From an uncultured Erysipelotrichaceae bacterium (GTDB lineage: Bacteria > Bacillota_I > Bacilli_A > RFN20 > CAG-826), in the NCBI GenBank assembly GCA_902801805.1, contig CADCJP010000002.1, positions 1 to 64,000 on the forward strand: a DNA stretch of 64,000 nucleotides. The letters are read 5' to 3'. Positions 15,675-24,189 of this stretch are shown piece after piece; the stretch's first letter is position 1, and each line of letters starts with the position of its first letter. Position numbers and translations under genes: made by a program. The notes beneath the pieces are model-generated. The model searched no databases and had not been told where the DNA came from. It saw only the letters and a list, made by a program, of their open reading frames with translations.

Positions 15675-18600
15675 TTAGAGACCGAATTTTTTGATTCTTT
15701 CTAATCTGGCTTTCGCGTAGTTTTCACTCTTGGTTAAGAGTTCTTCAGCGTTTGCTGGGTTGACGCGTGGAAGTTGAGAGAATCTTGTTTCTGTCATGAC
15801 GAAGTCTCTGAACTTGCTGAAGTCTGGATCCTTCATATCAAGTGTTAAGGCTGGTTTACCTTCAGCTTCATTACGTGGATCGTAACGGAAGATTGGGAAG
15901 TAACCGCATTCAACAGCGAGTCTTTCTTGTCTCATGGAGTTAGCAAGACCGCCTTTGATACCATGGTTAGCACATGGAGCATAGCAGATGACTAATGATG
16001 GACCATCATAGCTTTCAGCTTCTTTTAAGGCCTTAATCGCGGCGATTGGGTTGGCGCCTAAGCTGATTTGCGCAACGTAGACGTTACCATAGCTCATGGC
16101 GATGAGGGCTAAGTTCTTCTTCGCTGTTGTTTTACCAGAAGCGGTAAATTTAGCGATAGAACCAGTTTGAGAAGATTTGGAGGATTGACCACCGGTATTG
16201 GAGTAGACTTCTGTATCTAAGACTAAGATATTGACGTCTTCTTCGTTAGCGATAACGTGATCTAAACCACCGTAACCGATATCGTATGACCAACCGTCTC
16301 CGCCGACGATCCAAACGGATTTATCGGCTAAGTCTCTTTCATAGGCTAAGACTTCTTTGACACCTTCGTCCTTGCTGGCTTTGACTAAAGCAGCGAGTTC
16401 AGGAGCGATTGTGCGCATTGCTTGTCTATTCTTGATGTTAGCAAAGTATTCATCAATCTTAGCGGCTAATTCTGGTTCAACACCTCTTTCTTTAGCAGCG
16501 CTTAAGATTTCAATAATGGCTTTAATTTTGGCGTTTGTGGCCACTCTCATACCATAACCGAATTCAGCGTTATCTTCGAATAAGGAGTTAGCCCAGGCAA
16601 TACCTTGACCTTCTTTATCGGTGCAGAATGGGGTTAATGGAGTAGAACCACTATAGATGGAAGAACAACCTGTTGCGTTAGCAACGAGCATATCTTTACC
16701 AAATAATTGGGAAACTAATCTGTAGTATGGTGTTTCACCACAGCCAGCGCAAGCGCCAGAGATTTCCATATATGGCATTAAGAAGCCAACACCTTTAACA
16801 CTGTTTTGTAAGGCAGCTGGTAATCTATCAGCCTTGTATGTGACGTGCTTATACAAGTAAGCAGCGGCATCTTCTTGCGCAAATTGTGATTTAGCTTCGA
16901 CCATTTCAAGAGCGTTCTTGCCAGTCTTGTTGGCCATACATTCACTCACACAGAGACCACAACCAACGCAGTTACGTGGGGAGACTTGGATACGGTATTT
17001 GAGACCTTGTAAGCCTGGGCCCATCGCGTTGATGGCTTCTTTAGCGAGTTCTGGAGCGGCTTCGTATTCTTTTTCATCCATTAAGATTGGACGGATTGTC
17101 GCGTGTGGACAGACGAAGGCGCATTGGTTACATTGGATACATGCTTCTGGGTGCCATAATGGAACTCTATCAGCAATGGAACGTCTTTCTTGGAATGTGA
17201 TGTTGTTTCTCATTGTGCCATCTAATAATTCATATTCCATGAATTTAGAGACTGGGAGATCATCACCACCGAGGTTACCAATCACGGAGACGTAATTATC
17301 GAAGTAATCGTCACCAGTTAATTGTCTTTCGGTCTTTGGTTCTAAGTTCTTCCAAGCGGCATCAACTTTAACTTCTCTTAAACCTTCGGTACCAGCATCA
17401 ATGGCTTTCCAGTTCATTTCGACGACGTCTTGGCCTTTCTTGGCATAGGACTTTTCGGCGAATTTCTTCATCCAGTGATTGGCATCATCATATGGCATGA
17501 TGTCTTGGTTTAAATAGAAGAAGGAAGCTTGGAGAATGGTATTGGTATGTCTACCCATACCGATTTCACCAGCAATCTTATTGGCGTCGATAACATAGAA
17601 TTTCGCGCCTTTTGTGGCTAATTGATATTTGACACGGTTTGGCATCATCTTGACTAAGGTTTCGTCATCCATGTCGGTATTAAGTAAGAAGGTACCGCCT
17701 TGTTTTAAGTTCTTTAACATATCAAATTTGAAGAGATATGTGTCTAAGGAACAGGAAATGAAGTCGGCGTTTTGGACGTAATATGTGCTATGGATTGGGG
17801 ATTTACCGAATCTTAAGTGAGAACGGGTAACACCACCAGCTTTACGGCTATCATAAGCGAAGTAAGCTTGGGCATATTGACCTGTGGCATCACCGATAAT
17901 CTTAATGGAAGATTTGTTAGCGGAAACTGTACCATCAGAGCCTAAACCATAGAATAAGCAGGATGTGTAGTCACCTTTAACGTGGTAATCATTGTCCACT
18001 GGAATGCTTAAGTGTGTGACGTCATCGTTGATGCCAACAGTGAAGCCGTTCCAACGATTGTCAGCATTTAAGAAGTCGAAGACAGCTTTCATATCTTTTG
18101 GTTGTGTATCTTTTGAAGATAAACCATAACGGCCACCTAAAACTTCAACGTTATCTAAGCCAGCAGCGTTGAACACGGAGACGACGTCTTCATATAATGG
18201 TTCACCAGCGGAGCCAGCTTCTTTTGTTCTATCTAAGACTGCGACGTGTTTAGCACTCTTTGGTAAGACGGCTAATAAGTGTTTCGCAGAGAATGGGCGA
18301 TAGAGATGGACTTTGATAAGACCAAGTTTTTCGCCTTTTTTATTTAAGTCATCAATAACTTCGGTGATGGTTTCTGTAACAGAACCCATAGCGATGATGA
18401 CTCTATCAGCGTTCTTATCACCATAGTATGTGAATGGAGCGTATGGACGACCGGTAAGTCTTGTTGCTTCTTTGAAGTATTTTTCCGCAACTTCGATAAC
18501 TTCGTCGATTTTCTTGTTTTGTGCTTCTCTACCTTGGAAGTAGATATCATCGTTTTCCGCACCACCACGTGTGACTGGGTGAGTGTGTGGGTTTAAAGCT

Positions 18601-19226
18601 CTCGCTCTGAACTTTTCAACCTTATCCATTGGAAGCAATTTCTTCCATTCGTTGTCATCGATGAATTCGACGTTTTGAATTTCGTGAGAAGTTCTGAAAC
18701 CATCGAAGAAGTGACAGACCGGATATTCAGCATCGATAGCGGTTAAGTGAGCAACGTTTGTTAAATCAGCGATTTCTTGAACGCTGTGGGAACAAATCAT
18801 TGCGATACCTGTTTGACGAATTGCGTAGATATCTTGGTGGTCACCGAAGATGGATAAGCTACGTGTCGCTAAGCTACGAGCGGAAACGTGTAAGACGGCT
18901 GGTAATAATTCACCAACCCATTTGTAGATGTTTGGAATCATCAATAATAAGCCTTGGGAAGCAGTATATGTAGCTGCTAAACCGCCAGCTTGTAAGACAC
19001 CGTGAACTGTACCAGAAGCACCAGCTTCGGATTGCATTTCACTCACTTTGACGACTGAGCCAAAGAAGTTCTTACGATTTTGGGAAGCATAGACATCAAT
19101 ATTCTCCGCCATTGGTGAGGATGGAGTAATTGGGTAGATGCCTGCGACTTCAATATAGTTGTAAGAGCCTAATGCCGCTGCGGTGTTACCATCGACAGAG
19201 AGCATAGTCTTTTTAATTTCGGACAT
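15675..19226 (-). CDS. nifJ: Pyruvate:ferredoxin (flavodoxin) oxidoreductase
   Basis: This 1183-residue single-chain PFOR oxidatively decarboxylates pyruvate to acetyl-CoA and passes electrons to ferredoxin or flavodoxin. The order is that of the fused enzyme: N-terminal pyrimidine-binding domain (YPITPSSPMAENIDVYAS), the gamma-type domain in the middle, two 4Fe-4S clusters (CIQCNQCAFVCPH and CVGCGLCVSECMANK), a proximal-cluster cysteine pair (GACAGCGETPY), and the thiamine-diphosphate-binding GDGWSYDIGYGGLDHV with VYSNTGGQSSKSSQTG. It implies anaerobic pyruvate metabolism and is monocistronic. AGGAGG precedes the ATG, and a near-consensus promoter drives it. Confidence 0.97.
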   Translation of the reverse strand: MSEIKKTMLSVDGNTAAALGSYNYIEVAGIYPITPSSPMAENIDVYASQNRKNFFGSVVKVSEMQSEAGASGTVHGVLQAGGLAATYTASQGLLLMIPNIYKWVGELLPAVLHVSARSLATRSLSIFGDHQDIYAIRQTGIAMICSHSVQEIADLTNVAHLTAIDAEYPVCHFFDGFRTSHEIQNVEFIDDNEWKKLLPMDKVEKFRARALNPHTHPVTRGGAENDDIYFQGREAQNKKIDEVIEVAEKYFKEATRLTGRPYAPFTYYGDKNADRVIIAMGSVTETITEVIDDLNKKGEKLGLIKVHLYRPFSAKHLLAVLPKSAKHVAVLDRTKEAGSAGEPLYEDVVSVFNAAGLDNVEVLGGRYGLSSKDTQPKDMKAVFDFLNADNRWNGFTVGINDDVTHLSIPVDNDYHVKGDYTSCLFYGLGSDGTVSANKSSIKIIGDATGQYAQAYFAYDSRKAGGVTRSHLRFGKSPIHSTYYVQNADFISCSLDTYLFKFDMLKNLKQGGTFLLNTDMDDETLVKMMPNRVKYQLATKGAKFYVIDANKIAGEIGMGRHTNTILQASFFYLNQDIMPYDDANHWMKKFAEKSYAKKGQDVVEMNWKAIDAGTEGLREVKVDAAWKNLEPKTERQLTGDDYFDNYVSVIGNLGGDDLPVSKFMEYELLDGTMRNNITFQERRSIADRVPLWHPEACIQCNQCAFVCPHATIRPILMDEKEYEAAPELAKEAINAMGPGLQGLKYRIQVSPRNCVGCGLCVSECMANKTGKNALEMVEAKSQFAQEDAAAYLYKHVTYKADRLPAALQNSVKGVGFLMPYMEISGACAGCGETPYYRLVSQLFGKDMLVANATGCSSIYSGSTPLTPFCTDKEGQGIAWANSLFEDNAEFGYGMRVATNAKIKAIIEILSAAKERGVEPELAAKIDEYFANIKNRQAMRTIAPELAALVKASKDEGVKEVLAYERDLADKSVWIVGGDGWSYDIGYGGLDHVIANEEDVNILVLDTEVYSNTGGQSSKSSQTGSIAKFTASGKTTAKKNLALIAMSYGNVYVAQISLGANPIAAIKALKEAESYDGPSLVICYAPCANHGIKGGLANSMRQERLAVECGYFPIFRYDPRNEAEGKPALTLDMKDPDFSKFRDFVMTETRFSQLPRVNPANAEELLTKSENYAKARLERIKKFGL

Positions 19227-19254
19227 GAAAAATCCCTCCTAAAATACCGATAAT

Positions 19255-19283
19255 ATTATACGAGCATGTATGCGCGTTTACAA
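19255..19283 (-). promoter_or_regulatory. Promoter of the PFOR gene
   Basis: On the minus strand TTGTAA (19278-19283), a 17-base spacer and TATAAT (19255-19260) precede the gene. This is a near-consensus housekeeping promoter, fitting a highly expressed enzyme. Confidence 0.8.
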
Positions 19284-19310
19284 GCACACATTTAAAGGAT
19301 TAAATAGCAT

Positions 19311-19344
19311 AATAAAAGCTCCTCCTCAAAGTGAGAAAGAGCTT
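19311..19344 (-). terminator. Terminator after the Rex-like gene
   Basis: AAGCTC (19316-19321) pairs with GAGCTT (19339-19344), with an inner CTCA/TGAG pairing. TTTTATT follows on the minus strand. Confidence 0.65.
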
Positions 19345-19361
19345 ATTTTTGTTTCAATCAG

Positions 19362-19784
19362 TTATTTTTTCTTTTTAAGTTCCGCTAATTCGTCATTAAC
19401 GAGGCGTTTTAAGATTCTTAAATCTTTTTCATTAAGAACGAGGTTACGGTCCACCATGCCGGCAAAAGTCATCTTTTTATAGACGAAATCACTAACGGAT
19501 TCATATTCATTGATGTCTTTCTTCTTTGCCATCACTTTTGGAGCGTTAGAGGCTTTCTTTTCCTCTTCTTCTTGAATATATTCTTTAATTTGAGGAATAA
19601 GAACTAATAAATCATAAGATGGGTCCATATTGAGTAATGGATCAAAATAAGATAAGGCTTCCGCGATTACTTCCGGATACACGCCTACGATACGTGATAG
19701 ACGCTCGCATGTCATGTATTTGACTTTGTTTTTAGTCATCGCATTTAAATACTTTTTTAAAACAGTGATACTTGGTCCCTTCAT
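19362..19784 (-). CDS. Small winged-helix protein resembling the DNA-binding half of Rex
   Basis: I chose the ATG at 19782-19784 because AGAGG lies 9 bases upstream; this gives 140 residues. Residues of about 5-75 (TVLKKYLNAM, YMTCERLSRIVGVYPEVIAEALSYFDPLL, SYDLLVLIPQIKEYI) follow the pattern of the Rex N-terminal winged helix: a YL-helix, then a recognition helix ending in LSYF. The NADH-binding Rossmann domain of true Rex is absent. It is replaced by a charged linker (EEEEKKASNAPKVMAKKKD) and a short helical tail ending in KKKK. It lies directly upstream of PFOR. It may be a degenerate Rex or a redox-independent regulator; the family call is an inference. Confidence 0.55.
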   Translation of the reverse strand: MKGPSITVLKKYLNAMTKNKVKYMTCERLSRIVGVYPEVIAEALSYFDPLLNMDPSYDLLVLIPQIKEYIQEEEEKKASNAPKVMAKKKDINEYESVSDFVYKKMTFAGMVDRNLVLNEKDLRILKRLVNDELAELKKKK

Positions 19785-19804
19785 ATGCATATACCTCTTC
19801 AAAT

Positions 19805-19833
19805 ATTGTAAAACAATCGAGATCCATTCTCAA
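19805..19833 (-). promoter_or_regulatory. Promoter of the Rex-like gene
   Basis: TTGAGA (19828-19833), a 17-base spacer and TACAAT (19805-19810) lie on the minus strand. The leader is very short, so the mRNA starts just before the AGAGG ribosome-binding site. Confidence 0.65.
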
Positions 19834-19839
19834 CAATAT

Positions 19840-19861
19840 GAAAAAAGGCCCTTAAGGCCTT
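19840..19861 (-). terminator. Terminator after the 785-residue membrane protein gene
   Basis: AAGGCC (19845-19850) pairs with GGCCTT (19856-19861) around a 5-base loop. T6 follows on the minus strand. Confidence 0.8.
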
Positions 19862-19866
19862 CTTTA

Positions 19867-22224
19867 CTAAATTTGTTGGAAATATGTTTTACCGTTTCTT
19901 TCGAATTGATAACGGCCATCTTCTAAGGTGATTCTGATTTCACTATCAACTCTATTTCCACTTTCGTCTTCTTCATAGCAGGCGACGACGATATGGTCTT
20001 TCTTATAGCTTGTGACCGCACAGATGATTTCGTGGTTATGACCATAGTCATATTCAAGCATTCTAGCGTCACCCATGATTTCAATGATATCGCCTGTACT
20101 TGAAGCGTATTGACCAATGAATGGCATATTAGACCAGATACCATAGATCTTACCAATTGAGCCACTACCGAAGTTGATAACAACTTCTTCTTCATAATCA
20201 CCAGTATCTGGATTATTGGAGAACTTACCAGTGAAGTGAACTCTTGCTTCTAAAACGGAATGGTCTTCAAATTGAGCGTAAGCTTTATAGACGGTAAATG
20301 TCATTTCGTAGTAACGCATTAAACCGTTTTCATCGTAGACATATTCACCGTGTGAATTAACATATGGGAATTTATAAACTTCACGACTGGCTTCAGTGAA
20401 GTGGAACCAACCTGTACGAGCAATCTTACCCATTTCCACGCGTTGTAAGTAGAAACGATGGTTTTCTTCATCATCCATTCTATTCGCGCCGAACTTATCG
20501 GTAATTTGCCAATAAGACATGTAGTTTTCACCAAACTTACCTTGTAAGGTTTTCATATAACGATGACCGAACGAACCTTTAGCAATCATGTTTTTAATGA
20601 TTGGTTCATCGTTATAAACCTTTTCGTTACCGTTTTCATCAAAGTAAGAAGAGATAACGGCGTAACCGATGATATTATCACTAACGAAACGTTTGGTTAA
20701 TTTTTCACCGATTTGATAAACGATTGATTCATAATCACCGATGTTATTGTAATAAATCTTACAAATGGCTTCGGTATTTGGATCGTATTTTTTATATCTG
20801 GCAAGTTTATTGCCATTACCATCAGTAGCGTACAATGCACCTTGATATTTGTCATAGACAAAGGTGTCTAAACCACTGGTGATGATAATTTCATCTTTTG
20901 TTTCATCAATTTCGTAGGCTCTATCACTATTGAGATAAGTACCTAAGTTACCTTCAGTAATTGTGTATTTGAGCTTATTCATATCGCTTTCAAGATACCA
21001 ATCACCGATATAGCCTTTATCACTAGAAACATGTCTACCTTTACCTAAGTAGAGGTCAGTTTCTTTATAGAAATAATCAAGGGATGAAACTTTGTTCTTT
21101 AAGCTTTCATCAGTATAAAGACCACCATAGGTGAGGTCGAAATAATCGAGTGCCTTTTTACTAACGTAACCATCTCTAGCAACGTATCTCGTACCATCGA
21201 CTGTATAGAAGGCATCTCTATCACTCACTAAGAAGCATTTCTTATCAGGTTCACCGTCTAAGCCAGAGACCACCATTTCTCTTGTTTCTGGGATATAGGT
21301 GATAGCTTGACCATAATGGCCATTAGTAATTAAGACGTGACCGTTAACTACGTCATATGTGTAATCGCCATCCATGATGATGTCGTCGAGTTTAGATTCA
21401 ATTGTGTTACCAATAGTGAAGGCGTGAACGATTGGACTACCAACACGGTTATCATCGATTTGATAAGCGTAATCGCCTCTTAAGTTAATGTCCTCTAATG
21501 GTTTAACTTCGACGTTATAAATGGATTTGATTTTCTTGTTTGTTTGTAAATAAACAGCGATTGGATAGGTATCGACTTTAGTCGCATCATAACGCATATC
21601 ATCAATACCGATTTCGGTTGGTAAGGCTCTCACAGCTTTACCATCTTCCATAATCTTAAAGACTTCAACGTCACTTGGAAGAATTGGTTCATTTAAGTAA
21701 TAGGTGCTCTTTTTAGAGACCACTCTGATTTCTCTAATGACATCTTTATTAACGATGACGTTATAACTCACTAAAGCGTTATCATCACTCTTTAAGTGAC
21801 AGTTAATTGTGTAGTTACCAACGACACCTTCTTTGAATTCAGAGGAATCAACTTCCACTAATGAACCATCGATATCAACAGCTTTACCATCTTCGTTTTT
21901 TCTAGTGATGTTACCACCGAAGATGAATGAAGCATTACTTTCAAATTCTCTTAAGACTTGGTTTTGGTTGTCTAAGACCATTGCTCTTTCAACAACTTGT
22001 TTGAGGCCAGCGCCTTGGTTTTTATTGTTTTTACCAATGAGCACTAATGAAGTTGTTACACCACCGATGAGGAGAACACAAACGGCAGCACTTAAAGCAG
22101 GAGCTAAGACATTAATAAAGGGAGTCTTGTTTTTAGGGGAATTATGTTTGATAAAAGAAGGATCGACAATAAGATCATCGAACATTTTGTTGGCTTTGTT
22201 TCTAATTCGATTCTTAAACAACAT
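19867..22224 (-). CDS. Large membrane protein encoded with an ECF sigma factor; putative anti-sigma/sensor
   Basis: The product has 785 residues. Residues 1-36 are cytosolic (KNRIRNKANKMFDDLIVDP), residues of about 40-62 form one membrane helix (VLAPALSAAVCVLLIGGVTTSLVLIG), and more than 700 residues lie outside. The outer part begins with two Ig-like segments (NYTINCHLKSDDNALVSYNVIVNK and TYPIAVYLQTNKKIKSIYNVEVK) and continues with repeated YxV(D/N)G.Y-type beta modules (DGDYTYDVVNGHVLITNGHYG; DAFYTVDGTRYVARDGY). It overlaps the ECF sigma gene by 11 bases. That arrangement suggests an anti-sigma factor with a very large external sensor, but the zinc HxxxCxxC anti-sigma motif is absent. Confidence 0.7.
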   Translation of the reverse strand: MLFKNRIRNKANKMFDDLIVDPSFIKHNSPKNKTPFINVLAPALSAAVCVLLIGGVTTSLVLIGKNNKNQGAGLKQVVERAMVLDNQNQVLREFESNASFIFGGNITRKNEDGKAVDIDGSLVEVDSSEFKEGVVGNYTINCHLKSDDNALVSYNVIVNKDVIREIRVVSKKSTYYLNEPILPSDVEVFKIMEDGKAVRALPTEIGIDDMRYDATKVDTYPIAVYLQTNKKIKSIYNVEVKPLEDINLRGDYAYQIDDNRVGSPIVHAFTIGNTIESKLDDIIMDGDYTYDVVNGHVLITNGHYGQAITYIPETREMVVSGLDGEPDKKCFLVSDRDAFYTVDGTRYVARDGYVSKKALDYFDLTYGGLYTDESLKNKVSSLDYFYKETDLYLGKGRHVSSDKGYIGDWYLESDMNKLKYTITEGNLGTYLNSDRAYEIDETKDEIIITSGLDTFVYDKYQGALYATDGNGNKLARYKKYDPNTEAICKIYYNNIGDYESIVYQIGEKLTKRFVSDNIIGYAVISSYFDENGNEKVYNDEPIIKNMIAKGSFGHRYMKTLQGKFGENYMSYWQITDKFGANRMDDEENHRFYLQRVEMGKIARTGWFHFTEASREVYKFPYVNSHGEYVYDENGLMRYYEMTFTVYKAYAQFEDHSVLEARVHFTGKFSNNPDTGDYEEEVVINFGSGSIGKIYGIWSNMPFIGQYASSTGDIIEIMGDARMLEYDYGHNHEIICAVTSYKKDHIVVACYEEDESGNRVDSEIRITLEDGRYQFERNGKTYFQQI

Positions 22225-22717
22225 ATCTTAGCTCCTTTTTAAGCTTCGCTTTGGCTTGTTTGTAAATAAGCCTAGCGCTTGAAGAGGGGATTCCCGTCTC
22301 TCTTGTAATTTCATCCCATGTCATTTCGAAGATGACTTTGTAATAGACCACTATTACTTCTTTGTTGGATAGTATCGGCTCCAAGATATTTAAGACATCG
22401 TTATTTTTATCATGTTCGCCATACATCTCATCGATAAGGTCCGATTTGATGACCCGGCTATCTTGCTTGATAAAGTTGATAGCCTCGTTTTTGGCGATTG
22501 TGCAGATGAATTGTTTTAAATTCTTGGCTTCCTTCACACTTTCTTTGTTCTGAAGTAACTTCAAAAAGGTATTGGATAAGATATCGTTACAATCGTCCTG
22601 ATTGCTGACATAAGTAGCAATTACGAAGTAAGCTAGATTACGATACTCCTCGTATACCTGTGTGGTCGCGTCTTCATCACCGTGAAGAAATTGGATGAAA
22701 GTTTTTTGAGAGATCAT
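22214..22717 (-). CDS. ECF (group 4) RNA polymerase sigma factor
   Basis: The 167-residue protein has sigma region 2 (YEEYRNLAYFVIATYVSNQDDCNDILSNTFLKLLQ) with the -10-recognition part (LKQFICTIAKNEAINFIK), and region 4 (LEPILSNKEVIVVYYKVIFEMTWDEITRETGIPSSSARLIYKQAKAKLKKEL) with its helix-turn-helix. It is a clear paralogue of the sigma factor at 49793-50290: both share YEEY, CxDxLS, EMYGE, LEP, NKE and SSARxIY blocks. Its partner membrane protein overlaps it by 11 bases. Upstream lies a bipartite motif shared with the other sigma operon, which suggests autoregulation. Confidence 0.9.
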   Translation of the reverse strand: MISQKTFIQFLHGDEDATTQVYEEYRNLAYFVIATYVSNQDDCNDILSNTFLKLLQNKESVKEAKNLKQFICTIAKNEAINFIKQDSRVIKSDLIDEMYGEHDKNNDVLNILEPILSNKEVIVVYYKVIFEMTWDEITRETGIPSSSARLIYKQAKAKLKKELRYVV

Positions 22718-22732
22718 TTTGTTAATCCCGTT

Positions 22733-22763
22733 AATTAAACAATTAACTCCTCTAAATCTGCTA
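22733..22763 (-). promoter_or_regulatory. Candidate ECF promoter of the first sigma operon
   Basis: On the minus strand TAGCAG (22758-22763) is followed after 16 bases by TGTTTAATT (22733-22741). The same two blocks at the same spacing precede the second sigma operon (50305-50336) and the lipoprotein gene at 22847-23854. Confidence 0.55.
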
Positions 22764-22801
22764 AAAATATTTTAAAAAATATCGATAAATAAATTTTCAC
22801 A

Positions 22802-22831
22802 TATAAAAACCCTCATTTCAATTGAGGGTTT
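22802..22831 (-). terminator. Terminator after the 335-residue lipoprotein gene
   Basis: AAACCCTCA (22807-22815) pairs perfectly with TGAGGGTTT (22823-22831). T5 follows on the minus strand. Confidence 0.88.
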
Positions 22832-22846
22832 ATTTATTTATTTTTA

Positions 22847-23854
22847 TTAGGCAACTTTTAGTTGGTCGTAAAGGGTGTTATTAACTTCAATTTGCATGAT
22901 GGCATCGAACTTTTCTACGCTTGCTTTGAAGTTATATTTTCCTTCGCGTTTAAATGACAAATTATAATTAAATGTTCCGTTTTTTTGGTCGCTTGTAAAT
23001 GTTGTTACAAAATCTTCAGAAACTTCAAAAGTGATGCAATCATCTTTTTGTTTGGTGTTTGTGGAGTAGTCACCTTGATAGGCTAACGCCACAGTGATTT
23101 TGAATGTATTTGTGGTATTAAGCACGAGGACATCCACACCGCTACTATCTTTGTATCTATTAGCGACTGATTGATCTTCTACACAAATGACTGTTGGAGC
23201 AAAGGAAACACCAATGAGCTTATAGCCATTGGATTCCCAATCTAAGTGGTTAGCTTCCGCACTATTTCTAACGAAACGTCCAACACGAGAAACTGAACGG
23301 CGATTGCCTTTAGCGACATACGGCATTTCTTCAATGATTAATCGATCATTTTGTAAATCAAAATCGTAATCAAAATTGCCGTTATCTTTTAATTCTAATA
23401 ACTTATTGTTATTACGAACGTTATAGATAGCGATAGAAAGATATGTTTCTTTACTTTCGGTAACAGTCACTGTTCCGATGCAAATATCTTGGTTTCCATC
23501 GAAGTTAACATCGGCGAGATAAAGGGAAGAAACATTGACTTCTTTATTAGCAATTGTGGCTTTATATAAGTCTTCTTCATCCGCTTTAGTAAATGTGACG
23601 CCTTCAACGTCAAAACTCTCAGGATCAGTAAAATTGTTATAAGTAAATGAGGAGCCTGGATTTAATAGATAATCAAAGATTAATCTACCTGAAGCAATAT
23701 TTTCAGTTTGTGGGTTTGTTTGACTAGAACTAGTCGGTCTAAATGAGGTAGGAGCATATGAACCCTCTCCTGGTTTATAACCGGCCCCACACGAAGACAA
23801 GCTCATCATTAGTGGTAATAAAAATAATGAAGCAATGAATTTGAGTTTTTTCAT
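22847..23854 (-). CDS. Putative lipoprotein with an FG-GAP-like stretch, candidate ECF target
   Basis: The 335-residue product starts with a lipoprotein signal (MKKLKFIASLFLLPLMMSLSSC, Cys near residue 22) and a Ser/Thr/Pro-rich linker. In the middle, YLADVNFDGNQDICIGTV resembles the D.N.DG..D loop of FG-GAP/VCBS repeats, which bind calcium. The C-terminal half is beta-rich and may be Ig-like (VLVLNTTNTFKITVALAYQGDY and REGKYNFKASVEKFDAIMQIEV). The function is unknown. No Shine-Dalgarno sequence is evident just before the ATG. It lies upstream of the first ECF sigma gene and shares that gene's upstream bipartite motif, so it may belong to the regulon. Confidence 0.72.
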   Translation of the reverse strand: MKKLKFIASLFLLPLMMSLSSCGAGYKPGEGSYAPTSFRPTSSSQTNPQTENIASGRLIFDYLLNPGSSFTYNNFTDPESFDVEGVTFTKADEEDLYKATIANKEVNVSSLYLADVNFDGNQDICIGTVTVTESKETYLSIAIYNVRNNNKLLELKDNGNFDYDFDLQNDRLIIEEMPYVAKGNRRSVSRVGRFVRNSAEANHLDWESNGYKLIGVSFAPTVICVEDQSVANRYKDSSGVDVLVLNTTNTFKITVALAYQGDYSTNTKQKDDCITFEVSEDFVTTFTSDQKNGTFNYNLSFKREGKYNFKASVEKFDAIMQIEVNNTLYDQLKVA

Positions 23855-23912
23855 ACGGTTATTATAAATTTATCTTCTATAAATGTGGATAATTTTCTTC
23901 ACCTCTTCCACT

Positions 23913-23943
23913 AATTAGACTTTCGAAAGACAAAATACTGCTA
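23913..23943 (-). promoter_or_regulatory. Candidate ECF promoter of the lipoprotein at 22847-23854
   Basis: On the minus strand TAGCAG (23938-23943), 16 bases and AGTCTAATT (23913-23921) repeat the blocks found before both sigma operons. It sits at the T-rich tail of the tRNA-Lys terminator, about 60-90 bases before the ATG. Confidence 0.5.
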
Positions 23944-23945
23944 AA

Positions 23946-23983
23946 AAAAGTAAAAACTCCCGCTTTTTTCAAACGAGAGTTTT
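23946..23983 (-). terminator. Terminator after tRNA-Lys
   Basis: AAAACTCCCG (23953-23962) pairs with CGAGAGTTTT (23974-23983) apart from one mismatch. TTTTTACTTTTTTT follows on the minus strand. Confidence 0.75.
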
Positions 23984-23993
23984 GTTTTTAAAT

Positions 23994-24069
23994 TGGTACA
24001 CTCTCAGGGATTCGAACCCTGGACCCCGAGATTAAGAGTCACGTGCTCTGCCAGCTGAGCTAAGAGTGC
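23994..24069 (-). tRNA. tRNA-Lys (anticodon CTT)
   Basis: On the minus strand the acceptor GCACTCT pairs with AGAGTGT, with a G-U first pair. The D arm has AGCTCAGCTGGCAGAGC, the anticodon loop CTCTTAA gives anticodon CTT, the T arm has GGTTCGAATCC, and CCA is encoded. The total is 76 bases. The anticodon stem CGTGA/TCTCG contains one T-T mismatch at its third pair, unusual for this tRNA. Confidence 0.95.
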
Positions 24070-24140
24070 ATCGCTAGATAATCATATAACAAAGTTATGT
24101 TTTTAAGCAAGCAAATAATCATTATATTTATATAAGTAAA

Positions 24141-24170
24141 AAGAAAAGCCCCTCATATTATTGAGAGGCT
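24141..24170 (-). terminator. Terminator after the 465-residue lipoprotein gene
   Basis: AGCCCCTCA (24147-24155) pairs with TGAGAGGCT (24162-24170) with one mismatch. TTTTCTTTTT follows on the minus strand. Confidence 0.75.
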
Positions 24171-24189
24171 AATATTTGTTTTTAGTGAA

